From Paracoccaceae bacterium (GTDB lineage Bacteria; Pseudomonadota; Alphaproteobacteria; Rhodobacterales; Rhodobacteraceae), in contig PXES01000224.1 in assembly GCA_003564655.1 (NCBI GenBank), forward strand, positions 1 through 13,985: DNA of 13,985 nt, written 5' to 3'. This document shows, piece by piece, positions 7,123-13,955 of the stretch. The notes under the pieces were generated by a model, which saw only the letters and a list, made by a program, of their open reading frames with translations, was not told the origin of the DNA and searched no databases. How positions within the stretch are numbered: position 1 is the stretch's first letter; each line of letters starts with the position of its first letter. Position numbers and translations under genes: made by a program.

Positions 7123-7258
7123 AAGCCCGAGGCTGCGGCCACGGGTTCTTTCATTGGTGTTGGAGGCCCTCGCAAGAGGTCGCCTGTCGCCCGGAACGAC
7201 CCGGGAGAGGACAACGCCCTTCGCAACGCGCCGCAGGCGCATATGAAGGAGATCAGCC
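7123..7258 (+). promoter_or_regulatory. Structured rpsD leader RNA (candidate S4 autoregulatory site)
   Basis: The leader can fold strongly. GGTGTTG (7156-7162) pairs with CAACGCC (7212-7218), seven pairs including one G-U. It encloses hairpin 1 (7164-7185: AGGC and CCTC strands closing a GCAA tetraloop, with a two-base bulge) and hairpin 2 (7190-7205: CCCGG/CCGGG). Hairpin 3 (7228-7240: GCGCC-gca-GGCGC) lies five bases before the AAGGAG Shine-Dalgarno (7246-7251). S4 is a known translational autoregulator in several bacteria, so a role in feedback is a reasonable inference. I cannot match it to a named RNA family. Confidence 0.5.
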
Positions 7259-7879
7259 GTGACCAAACGCACGTCTGCCAAGTACAAGATCGACCGCCGC
7301 ATGGGCGAGAATATCTGGGGCCGCCCGAAAAGCCCCGTCAACCGCCGCGAATACGGCCCCGGCCAGCACGGCCAGCGCCGCAAGAGCAAGCTGTCGGATT
7401 TCGGCACCCAGCTGAAGGCCAAGCAGAAGCTCAAGGGCCATTACGGCGACCTGACCGAAAAGCAGTTCCGCCGCATCTATGCCGAGGCCGAGCGCATCAA
7501 GGGCGACACTGGCGAAAACCTGATCGGCCTGCTGGAGCGTCGCCTCGATGCCGTGGTCTATCGCGCGAAATTCGTGCCCACGGTGTTCGCGGCTCGTCAA
7601 TTCGTCAATCACGGCCATGTCACGGTGAATGGAGCGCGGGTCAACATTCCCAGCTACCGTGTGCGCGAGGGCGACGTGATCGCCGTGCGCGACAAGTCCA
7701 AGCAACTCGCCATCGTGCTCGAGGCCGTCAGCCTCGCCGAGCGGGACGTGCACGACTATCTCGAGGTCGACCACTCCAAGATGACCGCGACCTTCGTGCG
7801 CACGCCGTCCTTGGGCGATGTGCCCTTCGCTGTGCAGATGGAACCGAACCTGGTGGTGGAATTCTACGCGAAGAACTGA
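7259..7879 (+). CDS. rpsD: 30S ribosomal protein S4
   Basis: A 206-residue protein matching S4 along its whole length: the N-terminal MTKRTSAKYKIDRRMGENIW, the YGPGQHGQRRKSKLSDFGTQ segment (32-51), and the RNA-binding S4 domain at about 94-157 (LLERRLDAVVYRAKF, then ARQFVNHGHVTVNGARVNIPSYRVREGD). S4 binds 16S rRNA early in 30S assembly and contributes to decoding accuracy. Zinc-binding cysteines are absent, as in the cysteine-less form. The start is GTG at 7259, with AAGGAG (7246-7251) seven bases upstream. It has its own promoter and terminator, so it is monocistronic here, unlike the alpha operon location in Enterobacteria. Confidence 0.98.
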   Translation: MTKRTSAKYKIDRRMGENIWGRPKSPVNRREYGPGQHGQRRKSKLSDFGTQLKAKQKLKGHYGDLTEKQFRRIYAEAERIKGDTGENLIGLLERRLDAVVYRAKFVPTVFAARQFVNHGHVTVNGARVNIPSYRVREGDVIAVRDKSKQLAIVLEAVSLAERDVHDYLEVDHSKMTATFVRTPSLGDVPFAVQMEPNLVVEFYAKN

Positions 7880-7903
7880 TCTTCGCCGCGACCCTCCGCA
7901 ATC

Positions 7904-7931
7904 AAGCCCCGCCCGACACGGCGGGGCTTTT
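7904..7931 (+). terminator. Intrinsic terminator of rpsD
   Basis: A perfect 10-bp GC-rich stem, AAGCCCCGCC (7904-7913) with GGCGGGGCTT (7920-7929), has a six-base loop and runs into TTTT (7928-7931). It lies 24 bases after the rpsD stop. This is the textbook Rho-independent form. Confidence 0.92.
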
Positions 7932-7942
7932 GCGTTCCCACC

Positions 7943-8014
7943 CCCTGCCCGCGCCCGACGAACAGCGCGCCACACCCGCCCACCCTCGCGCTGATCGGTG
8001 GGCTCCAGGCAGGG
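7943..8014. repeat. Palindromic element, copy A (degenerate, inverted orientation)
   Basis: This 72-base stretch has the same layout as copy B at 8168-8238. It has CCCTGCCCGC at its left end, GCGCGC at 7965-7970, a 15-base loop-like segment CACACCCGCCCACCC (7971-7985), CGCGC, and GGCAGGG at its right end. The loop segment is the reverse complement of copy B's loop with one mismatch, so copy A sits in the opposite orientation. The inner arms no longer pair well, but GCCCACC (7978-7984) can pair with GGTGGGC (7997-8003). Confidence 0.55.
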
Positions 8015-8016
8015 GG

Positions 8017-8165
8017 CAGACAGTCGAAGCTCGGCTTGTCGGCGTGTCGGCGGGGAAAGGGCGGCTCGCCCATTCTACGGCAGCGTGTTCGGCTGGCTGA
8101 AAAGCAATTTTTCCGGGCCAGGCACCCGAACCAACCTCCGGGATGCGGTGAGCCTATGGCAACCG
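8017..8165. other. Spacer between the two palindromic elements, no gene seen
   Basis: About 150 bases between two convergent transcription units. No ORF with coding character or ribosome binding site is evident. It contains a small hairpin GGGCG-gct-CGCCC (8059-8071) and a T-run (8108-8112) without a good preceding stem. Nothing else can be supported. Confidence 0.5.
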
Positions 8166-8167
8166 CG

Positions 8168-8238
8168 CCCTGCCCGCACCGCAGGGACGGCGCGCGGGTG
8201 GGCGGGTGGGGCGCGCCGTCCCTGCGGTGCGGGCAGGG
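8168..8238. repeat. Palindromic element, copy B: 28-bp perfect inverted repeat with G4 loop
   Basis: The left arm 8168-8195 and right arm 8211-8238 are perfect reverse complements over 28 bases, from CCCTGCCCGCACC... inwards to GCGCGC. The 15-base loop, 8196-8210, is GGGTGGGCGGGTGGG: four G-triplets with one-base spacers, the most stable class of G-quadruplex motif, on the + strand. It begins one base after the stop of the leftward TIGR02302 gene, so it would form a long hairpin at the 3' end of that mRNA. No T-run follows on either strand, so it is not a standard terminator; it may act as an mRNA end or processing structure. Confidence 0.85.
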
Positions 8239-8239
8239 G

Positions 8240-10732
8240 TCAGAAACGGTCGAGCAGACGCCGCAGATAGTCGAGTTCTGCCTCGGGCCGGTCGAGCTCA
8301 GCCGACCGGCGGCGCAACTCCTGAAGTAGGTCTTCCGCGCGGCGATAGACCTCGTCTCCGGGCAGCAGGCTGTCCTCGGTGCCGACCTCGCCACCCTCGT
8401 TGCGCGCCCGGCCCAACGGGTCGCGCCCTTCGCCATCGCCGGTCTCGGTCGCTGCCTGATCGTCCCCTTCGCCGCGCTCGCGCTGGTCCTGCGCGCGGGC
8501 CTCGCCCATGGCGCGCAAGCCCTCGCGCATGGCTTCCATCGCATCGGCCTGACGGCTCAGCGCCTCGCCGGTCTCGCCCTCTTCCAGCGCCTCGGCGGCC
8601 TCTTCCATGGCGCGCTGCGCACGCTCCAGCGCCTCGAGTGCTGCGTCGCCTTCTGCCGTTCCCTCGCCGGGCAGCGGCTGCAACTGCTGGTCGCGCAGTT
8701 GATCAGCAAGCCCGCGCTGGCGGTCGGCCAGATCGTTGCCACGTCCGCCCTCACCTTCGCCCTCGTCATCGCCCTCGGCGCCGTCCTGCTGGGGCTCACC
8801 ATCACGGAACTGATCCTGCAGGTCGCTGAACGTGTCGTCCGACAATTCCTGCTGTTCGCGTAGCGATTCGCCCAGACCCTCCATTGCCTCATCGCCGGGC
8901 ATGCCGCCTTCGCCGCCCTGCCCTTCGGCGACCTGCAGGTTCTCCAGCAATTCATTGAGCTGCGCCAGAAGCTCCGCCGCCTCGTCCATGCGACCTTCTT
9001 CCATCAACTCCTGGATGCGGTCGAGAAGTTCCTGGATCTGGTCCTGCGTGATCTCCATACGCTCGCCATCGGGGGGCGCCTCGCCCCGCTCGCGTGGCTG
9101 TTCGGCCAACTGGCGCGTGTAGTCGCGCATCGCCTCGCGCAACTCCTGCATCAGCTCCTCGATCTCGGACGGGTCGGCACCGCTGCGCACGGCCTCGTCC
9201 AGCATCTCCTGCGCGCGGCGCAGGCGTTCGCGCGCGTCGGCCAGCTCGCCCTCTTCCAGCAGCACCGCGAGGTTCCAGAGCCGCTGCGCCAGATCATCAC
9301 GCGTTTCACTGTCAATCTCGCCCGCATCAAGGCTCGCCAGCAGAAGATCGCGGCTTTCGGTATAGCGGATGCGTGCCTCGGGCGAGCGGAAGGCCTCGGT
9401 CGGGCGATGGCCGATGGCGCGCATCAACTCGCCCACGCGCGGCGCGTTCTCGCGCGACCACAGCAGATCACGCCGTAGCTCGATCACCGCCGCGGCCATC
9501 GGGTCGAAGAAGCGCCGCCCGGGCAGGGTCATCGCCTCGGCGTCGGTCTCGCCGGTCTGGCCACGCGCATCCTCGACCGTGAAGGCCACCTTGACCGGCA
9601 GATTGGCCCAGGGGTGTTCGGAGAAATCCTCGATGAAGGCGTCCTCGATCTCGGTGCGCGAGCCAGAGGATGGCATCGGCAGCGACACGGTCAGCGCGTC
9701 CCGCTCCTCGGGGTCGAGCGCAAGGCCATAGCGGCGATCCACCTCATCAAGGTTCAACTCCACCCGCACCTCGCCACCCGTGACGCCGTAATCATCGGTC
9801 GCCGTGAAGTCCTGTCGCATCAGCCCGCCGCGCTCGCGTTGGGCCACGCCGCGCAGTTCAACCTCGGGCGGCTGGTCGATCAGCGCCACCACTTCCCAGT
9901 CGCGCCCGGCAGGGCCGCGGATGCTCAATCGGCCGGAACTCTCGACCTCGAAATCCTGCGCCATCGCTTCCGGGTCGAATTCGCCCCGGTCCGACAGGCT
10001 CTCCTGCACTGACATCACACCCTGCTGGCCGTAGAAGCGCACAGTGACGCGGCTGCCCTGCGGCAATTGCAGGCTGGAGCGATCGACCTCGTTGAGATAG
10101 AGGCTCGGTCGCCCGGTATAGGGCGGAGGCTGGACCCAGGCCTCCCACGAGGGGCCGAGGGCGACGGCCTCGGCGCGCGAGGGGATCTGCGCGATCTCGG
10201 TAAACTCGGTCACGCGCGAGGGCGAGCCGAAGATCACCGCCACGGCGAAGCCCGTCAATGCGATGTAGCGCAGCCCGTAACGGTCGTACCGCGCGAGGCG
10301 CAGATCCCCCGGGACGGGGCGCGCCTGCATCAGCCGCGCCTGCATCCGTGCCAGATGCACCGACCAGACCTGGCGCGACGCCTCGTCACGCGCACCGATG
10401 GCTTGCACATCCGCCATGGTCGAAAGCGGGCGGCCCGGCATCGCGCGGTCGAGCCGTGCCGCGGCATCGGCACGAGTCGGGATCTGCAGCCGCCACACTC
10501 CCAGCCCGAGCGCCACGGCAATCGCAAGCAGCAGCGCGCCCGCCCCCCACATCGCCACGAGCGGCGGCACAATGTCCTGAACGCCGAAGCCCAGCGCCGC
10601 CATGCCCAACAGCGCCAGTGTCATCGCCGGCCAGAGGCAGCGCGCCAGCCGTTCGGCCCAGAGCCCTGCCAGCGTCGCGCGCAAGGCGCGGGTCAGGGCG
10701 GGGTTCGGGTCGGGCGTCCTGCGCAGGATCAT
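8240..10732 (-). CDS. TIGR02302/DUF4175 family membrane-anchored protein
   Basis: An 830-residue protein of the alphaproteobacterial TIGR02302 (DUF4175) family, function unknown. Two hydrophobic segments near residues 33-54 and 57-79 and a third near 153-170 anchor it in the inner membrane. A beta-rich central part follows (about 190-340, with PPPYTGRPSLYL and DFTATDDYGVTGGEVRV). The C-terminal half (about 450-830) is very rich in Glu, Gln, Arg and Asp with heptad-like helices (for example QIQELLDRIQELMEEGRMDE) broken by Gly/Asp/Glu linkers, so it is probably coiled coil plus disordered. ATG 10732 has GGAG at 10738-10741. It starts 19 bases after the lysA stop, so it is co-transcribed with lysA. 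The lysA stop codon could reduce its expression by polarity. The low-complexity tail makes distant similarity searches unreliable. Confidence 0.87.
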   Translation of the reverse strand: MILRRTPDPNPALTRALRATLAGLWAERLARCLWPAMTLALLGMAALGFGVQDIVPPLVAMWGAGALLLAIAVALGLGVWRLQIPTRADAAARLDRAMPGRPLSTMADVQAIGARDEASRQVWSVHLARMQARLMQARPVPGDLRLARYDRYGLRYIALTGFAVAVIFGSPSRVTEFTEIAQIPSRAEAVALGPSWEAWVQPPPYTGRPSLYLNEVDRSSLQLPQGSRVTVRFYGQQGVMSVQESLSDRGEFDPEAMAQDFEVESSGRLSIRGPAGRDWEVVALIDQPPEVELRGVAQRERGGLMRQDFTATDDYGVTGGEVRVELNLDEVDRRYGLALDPEERDALTVSLPMPSSGSRTEIEDAFIEDFSEHPWANLPVKVAFTVEDARGQTGETDAEAMTLPGRRFFDPMAAAVIELRRDLLWSRENAPRVGELMRAIGHRPTEAFRSPEARIRYTESRDLLLASLDAGEIDSETRDDLAQRLWNLAVLLEEGELADARERLRRAQEMLDEAVRSGADPSEIEELMQELREAMRDYTRQLAEQPRERGEAPPDGERMEITQDQIQELLDRIQELMEEGRMDEAAELLAQLNELLENLQVAEGQGGEGGMPGDEAMEGLGESLREQQELSDDTFSDLQDQFRDGEPQQDGAEGDDEGEGEGGRGNDLADRQRGLADQLRDQQLQPLPGEGTAEGDAALEALERAQRAMEEAAEALEEGETGEALSRQADAMEAMREGLRAMGEARAQDQRERGEGDDQAATETGDGEGRDPLGRARNEGGEVGTEDSLLPGDEVYRRAEDLLQELRRRSAELDRPEAELDYLRRLLDRF

Positions 10733-10751
10733 CAGGTCTCCGCGGCGGCTG

Positions 10752-12035
10752 TCATGGTTCGCGGCTGTCGAGCAGCCACGCGGGCAACCTATCGCGGTTT
10801 ATGATCTCGTCAAAGCTCGGGCGCGGACGGATGACGGCATGGTGATCCCCACGGACAAGGATTTCCGGGGTCAGGGGCCGTGTGTTGTATTCCGACGCCA
10901 TCACAGCGCCATAGGCCCCGGCCGAGCGGAAGGCGACCAGATCGCCGGGCGCGAGCGGCGGCATGGCGCGCTGCCTGGCGAAGGGATCGCCCGATTCGCA
11001 AACCGGGCCGACGATATCGACGGGCCGCTGCGCCACGCCGGGGATGGGCTGGCGGACCGGGACAATATCGTGATGCGCACCATACATCGCAGGGCGAATC
11101 AGATCGTTCATGGCCGCGTCGAGGATCAGGAAATCGCGCCCCTCGCCGGCCTTGAGATAGATGACCTGCGCCACGAGGATACCGGCATTCCCGGCGATCA
11201 GGCGCCCCGGCTCGATCTCGACCTCGACATCGAGATCACCCAGCACGCGGCGGATCATCGCGCCGTATTCAAGCGGCAGCGGCGGGGTCTCGTTTGAGTG
11301 CGTGTAGGGGATGCCCAAGCCCCCGCCGAGATCGAGGCGGCGGATCACATGGCCATCGCCGCGCAACTCACGGGTCAGTTCCCTGATCCGGGTGAACGCG
11401 GCCTCGAACGGTGCGAGGTCGGTCAGCTGGCTGCCGATATGCACATCCACGCCCACGACCTCGATCCCCGGCAGGCGCGCGGCCTGCGCCTAAATCTCGC
11501 GCGCGCGGGCGATCGGCACGCCGAACTTGTCTTCCTTGCGGCCCGTGGCAATTTTCTCGTGCGTCTTGGCATCCACATCCGGGTTCACGCGAAGGGTGAT
11601 GGGGGCGGTCGTGGCCATCGCGCTGGCGATCTCGGAGAGGGCGAGCAACTCGGCCTCGCTCTCGACATTGAACTGGCGGATACCGTGGGCGAGTGCGAAG
11701 GCCATCTCGTCGCGTGTCTTGCCGACGCCCGAGAAGACGATCTTGTCGCCCGGTACGCCAGCGGCCAGCGCGCGGCGGTATTCGCCGCCCGACACCACAT
11801 CCATCCCCGCGCCAAGATCGGCCAGAACGCGCAGGATCGCCTGGTTCGACAGCGATTTGACCGAGTAGCAGATCAGGTGATCCAACCCCGCCAGCGCCTC
11901 GGCAAAGAGGTGGAAATGCCGGGTCAGCGTGGCGGTCGAGTAGCAGTAGAAGGGCGTGCCCACCCGGGCCGCGATGTCGGGCAGGGGCACATCCTCGGCG
12001 TGCAGGATACCGTCGCGATAGATGAAATGGTCCAT
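10752..12035 (-). pseudogene. lysA: Diaminopimelate decarboxylase with premature amber stop
   Basis: The frame encodes LysA (427 codons, usual family length), the PLP enzyme that makes lysine from meso-diaminopimelate in the last step of the pathway. It is broken by one TAG at codon 182 (11490-11492), right after RAREI; the same frame resumes with AQAARLPGIEVVGVDVHIGSQ. Every family motif is intact on both sides: Lys60 (CYSVKSLSNQ), HIGSQ (from His200), GGGLGI (237-242), EPGR (275-278), the Cys346 motif CESGD and Tyr375 (AGAYGAVM). Relatives, as I recall them, carry Tyr at this site, so one base change (TAC or TAT to TAG) explains it. ATG 12035 is the natural start (MDHFIYRDG). With only one lesion this is a very recent mutation, a sequencing error, or less likely a suppressed codon. 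A 181-residue product would lack half the barrel and be inactive. Confidence 0.9.
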
Positions 12036-12074
12036 CAGGGGCGCTTTCCGGGCAAGGTCGGGGCAGCGGCGCGT

Positions 12075-12105
12075 GCCTCCGGCGGGAGTATTTGGGGCAA
12101 GAAAA
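12075..12105. repeat. Short intergenic repeat of Rhodobacterales type
   Basis: The stretch beginning CCTCCGGCGGGAGTATTT, followed by a G-rich and A-rich tail, resembles a short sequence I recall in many Rhodobacteraceae intergenic regions. It contains the small dyad CTCC-ggcg-GGAG. It lies in the 71-base gap between the DUF2834-like gene and lysA, the only gap of that size inside this operon. It may act as an RNA hairpin between the two genes. The link to a known repeat is from memory, not from a search. Confidence 0.45.
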
Positions 12106-12106
12106 T

Positions 12107-12430
12107 TCAGCGGGTCTGGGACGGGCTCGAGCGTAGGAAGAGGTAGAACGGCAACCCGCAGGATACGCCGATGCAGTAGATGGTCGGAATCGCCAGCAGC
12201 CCCAGCCAGCGGCGCCTCTGCCAGCATTCGGCGAGGATAAAGACCGTCAGCGCCACGGCGGCGACGGTCAGATCCCATACCAGCCCCGAGGTGGCGGCGT
12301 TGACGTGCCAGGCGTCGACCATCGCCATGATCGACCATTCGTTTTCCATGAACCAGGTGATGAACCAGTACATGGGGTGGATCGTGCCCCAGATGGCAAG
12401 GGCCAGATAGGTCAGGCGCAGCGGGGTCAC
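12107..12430 (-). CDS. Small membrane protein, DUF2834-like
   Basis: A 107-residue membrane protein beginning with a GTG at 12430. Three hydrophobic segments lie near residues 6-25, 47-67 and 75-98; the region between the first two holds an aromatic stretch HPMYWFITWFMENEW and the motif VDAWHVNAATSGLVWDL, features that fit DUF2834-type proteins. Function is unknown. The GTG overlaps the lipoprotein stop (GTGA), so it is translationally coupled to that gene. A longer reading from upstream starts is open in this frame, but it would run back through the lipoprotein gene and into argH and has no membrane or coding character. The gene sits in the argH-lysA unit, so it is co-transcribed with amino acid biosynthesis genes without an obvious link to them. 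Confidence 0.75.
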   Translation of the reverse strand: MTPLRLTYLALAIWGTIHPMYWFITWFMENEWSIMAMVDAWHVNAATSGLVWDLTVAAVALTVFILAECWQRRRWLGLLAIPTIYCIGVSCGLPFYLFLRSSPSQTR

Positions 12431-12567
12431 AGGGTCGCCCTCACCCCGATGCGGGCCTCGCCGCCGATCGTGACGCCCGCTGCCGGGGCGGGCTCGGGCG
12501 CGCGCGGGGGGGCCTCGGCGCCGCAGGCGGGAAGCAGCAGGGCGAGGGCGGGCAAGGCGTATTTCAT
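12427..12567 (-). CDS. Small lipoprotein (46 aa) between argH and lysA
   Basis: A 46-residue precursor: MKYALPALALLLPAC, then a Pro/Ala/Glu-rich linker (GAEAPPRAPEPAPAAG) and a short tail VTIGGEARIGVRATL. The first 14 residues form a short lipoprotein signal peptide with Lys2, a hydrophobic core and a lipobox-like LPAC; Cys15 would be lipidated, leaving a mature peptide of 32 residues. Pro in the lipobox is unusual but tolerated. The ATG (12567) overlaps the argH TGA as ATGA, and its own TGA overlaps the GTG of the next gene. This chained arrangement, together with the clear signal peptide, supports a real gene despite its size. Similar tiny lipoproteins after argH are, as I recall, common in Rhodobacteraceae. 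Function unknown. Confidence 0.75.
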   Translation of the reverse strand: MKYALPALALLLPACGAEAPPRAPEPAPAAGVTIGGEARIGVRATL

Positions 12568-13955
12568 CCGAGAACCTCTTTCCAATGGGCCACGCGGGTG
12601 CGGACATTCTCGGGCGCGGTGCCGCCCGCGCTGGTGCGGCTTGCGACCGAGTTCTGCACACCCAGCACAGAATAGACCGCTTCGGTGATCTGACCATGGA
12701 CAGATTGCATCTGATCAAGGCTCAGATCGGGCAGGTCGCAGCCCTGATCCTCGGCCAGCTTGACCAGCGCGCCGGTGACGTGGTGGGCGTCGCGGAAGGG
12801 CAGGCCCAACGCGCGCACCAGCCAGTCGGCGAGATCGGTGGCGGTCGAGAAGCCCGCACTGGCGGCGGCTTCGAGTTCGGCGCGGTTGGCGGTCAAGTCG
12901 CGCACCATCCCCTCCATCGCCGCGAGCCCCAGCATCAGCGTGTCGGCGGCATCAAAGACCTGCTCCTTGTCTTCCTGCATGTCCTTGGAATAGGTGAGCG
13001 GCAGCCCTTTCATGACGGTGAAGAGCGCCATCGTCGCGCCGAGGATGCGCCCGAGTTTCGCGCGCAGCAGCTCCGCGGCGTCGGGGTTGCGCTTCTGCGG
13101 CATGATGGAGGAGCCGGTCGAGAAGCGGTCCGACATGCGCACGAAGCGGAACTGCGCCGAGGACCAGATCACCAGTTCTTCGGCGAAGCGCGACAGATGC
13201 GTGGCGCAGATCGCTGCCGCGCAGAGGAATTCCAGCGCGAAATCACGGTCCGAGACCGAGTCGAGCGAATTGGCGGTGGGCCGCTCGAACCCCAGCGCCG
13301 CGGCCGTCATCGCGCGGTCGATGGGGAACGAGGTGCCCGCCAGCGCCGCCGCGCCCAGCGGGCATTCGTTCATCCGTGCGCGAGCGTCCTGGAAGCGCGC
13401 CTTGTCGCGGGCGAACATCTCGACATAGGCGAGCATGTGATGGCCCCAGGTCACGGGCTGGGCGGTCTGCAGATGGGTGAAGCCGGGCATGACCCAGTCG
13501 GCACCGGCCTCGGCCTGCGCGACAAAGGCCCGCATCAGCGCATCGAGCCCGGCGATGGCGGCGTCGCACTGGTCGCGCACCCAGAGACGGAAATCCACGG
13601 CCACCTGATCGTTGCGTGACCGCGCGGTGTGCAGGCGACCCGCAGCAGGGCCGATGATCTCGCGCAGGCGGGCCTCGACATTCATGTGAATATCCTCGAG
13701 CGCGGGCGAGAAGGTGAACTCGCCGCGCGCGATCTCCTCGCCCACCTGCACGAGGCCTGCGTCTATGGCGGCGGCATCCTCTGGCGTGATGATCCCGCAG
13801 GCCGCGAGCATGGCGGCATGAGCGCGCGAACCCGCGATATCCTGCGGCGCGAGGCGCTGGTCATAGCCGACCGAGGCGTTGATCGCCTCCATGATCGCGT
13901 CGGGGCCGCTGCTGAAGCGCCCGCCCCACATCTCGTTCGCCGAAGCCGCGCTCAT
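12564..13955 (-). CDS. argH: Argininosuccinate lyase
   Basis: A 463-residue enzyme, full length for the family, that splits argininosuccinate into arginine and fumarate, the last step of arginine synthesis; a cytosolic homotetramer of the fumarase/aspartase superfamily. Visible family signatures are MWGGRFSSGPD (9-19), EDIHMNVE (87-94), TARSRNDQVAVDFRLW (110-125), the catalytic base region FTHLQTAQP with His161, and the superfamily signature GSSIMPQKRNPD with the catalytic serine (282/283). The ATG at 13955 has an AGAGGA Shine-Dalgarno (13964-13969), nine bases upstream. It is the first gene of the leftward unit in this window; its TGA overlaps the lipoprotein start. The promoter lies beyond the right edge. 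No damage is seen, in contrast to lysA downstream. Confidence 0.98.
   Translation of the reverse strand: MSAASANEMWGGRFSSGPDAIMEAINASVGYDQRLAPQDIAGSRAHAAMLAACGIITPEDAAAIDAGLVQVGEEIARGEFTFSPALEDIHMNVEARLREIIGPAAGRLHTARSRNDQVAVDFRLWVRDQCDAAIAGLDALMRAFVAQAEAGADWVMPGFTHLQTAQPVTWGHHMLAYVEMFARDKARFQDARARMNECPLGAAALAGTSFPIDRAMTAAALGFERPTANSLDSVSDRDFALEFLCAAAICATHLSRFAEELVIWSSAQFRFVRMSDRFSTGSSIMPQKRNPDAAELLRAKLGRILGATMALFTVMKGLPLTYSKDMQEDKEQVFDAADTLMLGLAAMEGMVRDLTANRAELEAAASAGFSTATDLADWLVRALGLPFRDAHHVTGALVKLAEDQGCDLPDLSLDQMQSVHGQITEAVYSVLGVQNSVASRTSAGGTAPENVRTRVAHWKEVLG

Noticed and set aside
5841..7226. 461-codon - strand ORF antisense to the Hint gene
   Set aside because: It would run antisense across the rpsD promoter, has no recognisable motif, and the + strand Hint domain is unmistakable.
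7243..8100. 285-codon + strand ORF covering rpsD in another frame, starting at an ATG just before the rpsD GTG
   Set aside because: It is out of frame with rpsD, its ATG lies inside the spacer holding the rpsD Shine-Dalgarno, and the translation is the Arg/Pro/Gly-rich type of a GC-rich shadow frame.
8168..8238. Reading the 28-bp inverted repeat as a standard Rho-independent terminator for TIGR02302
   Set aside because: No T-run follows on the - strand (nor on the + strand), and the stem is far longer than usual; rpsD already has its own terminator.
11490..11492. Programmed readthrough or pyrrolysine insertion at the lysA TAG
   Set aside because: No recoding element is apparent, pyrrolysine use is not known in this group, and a single Tyr-to-amber change or read error is simpler.
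12585..13619. 344-codon + strand ORF antisense to argH
   Set aside because: Shadow of argH; translation shows no domain.
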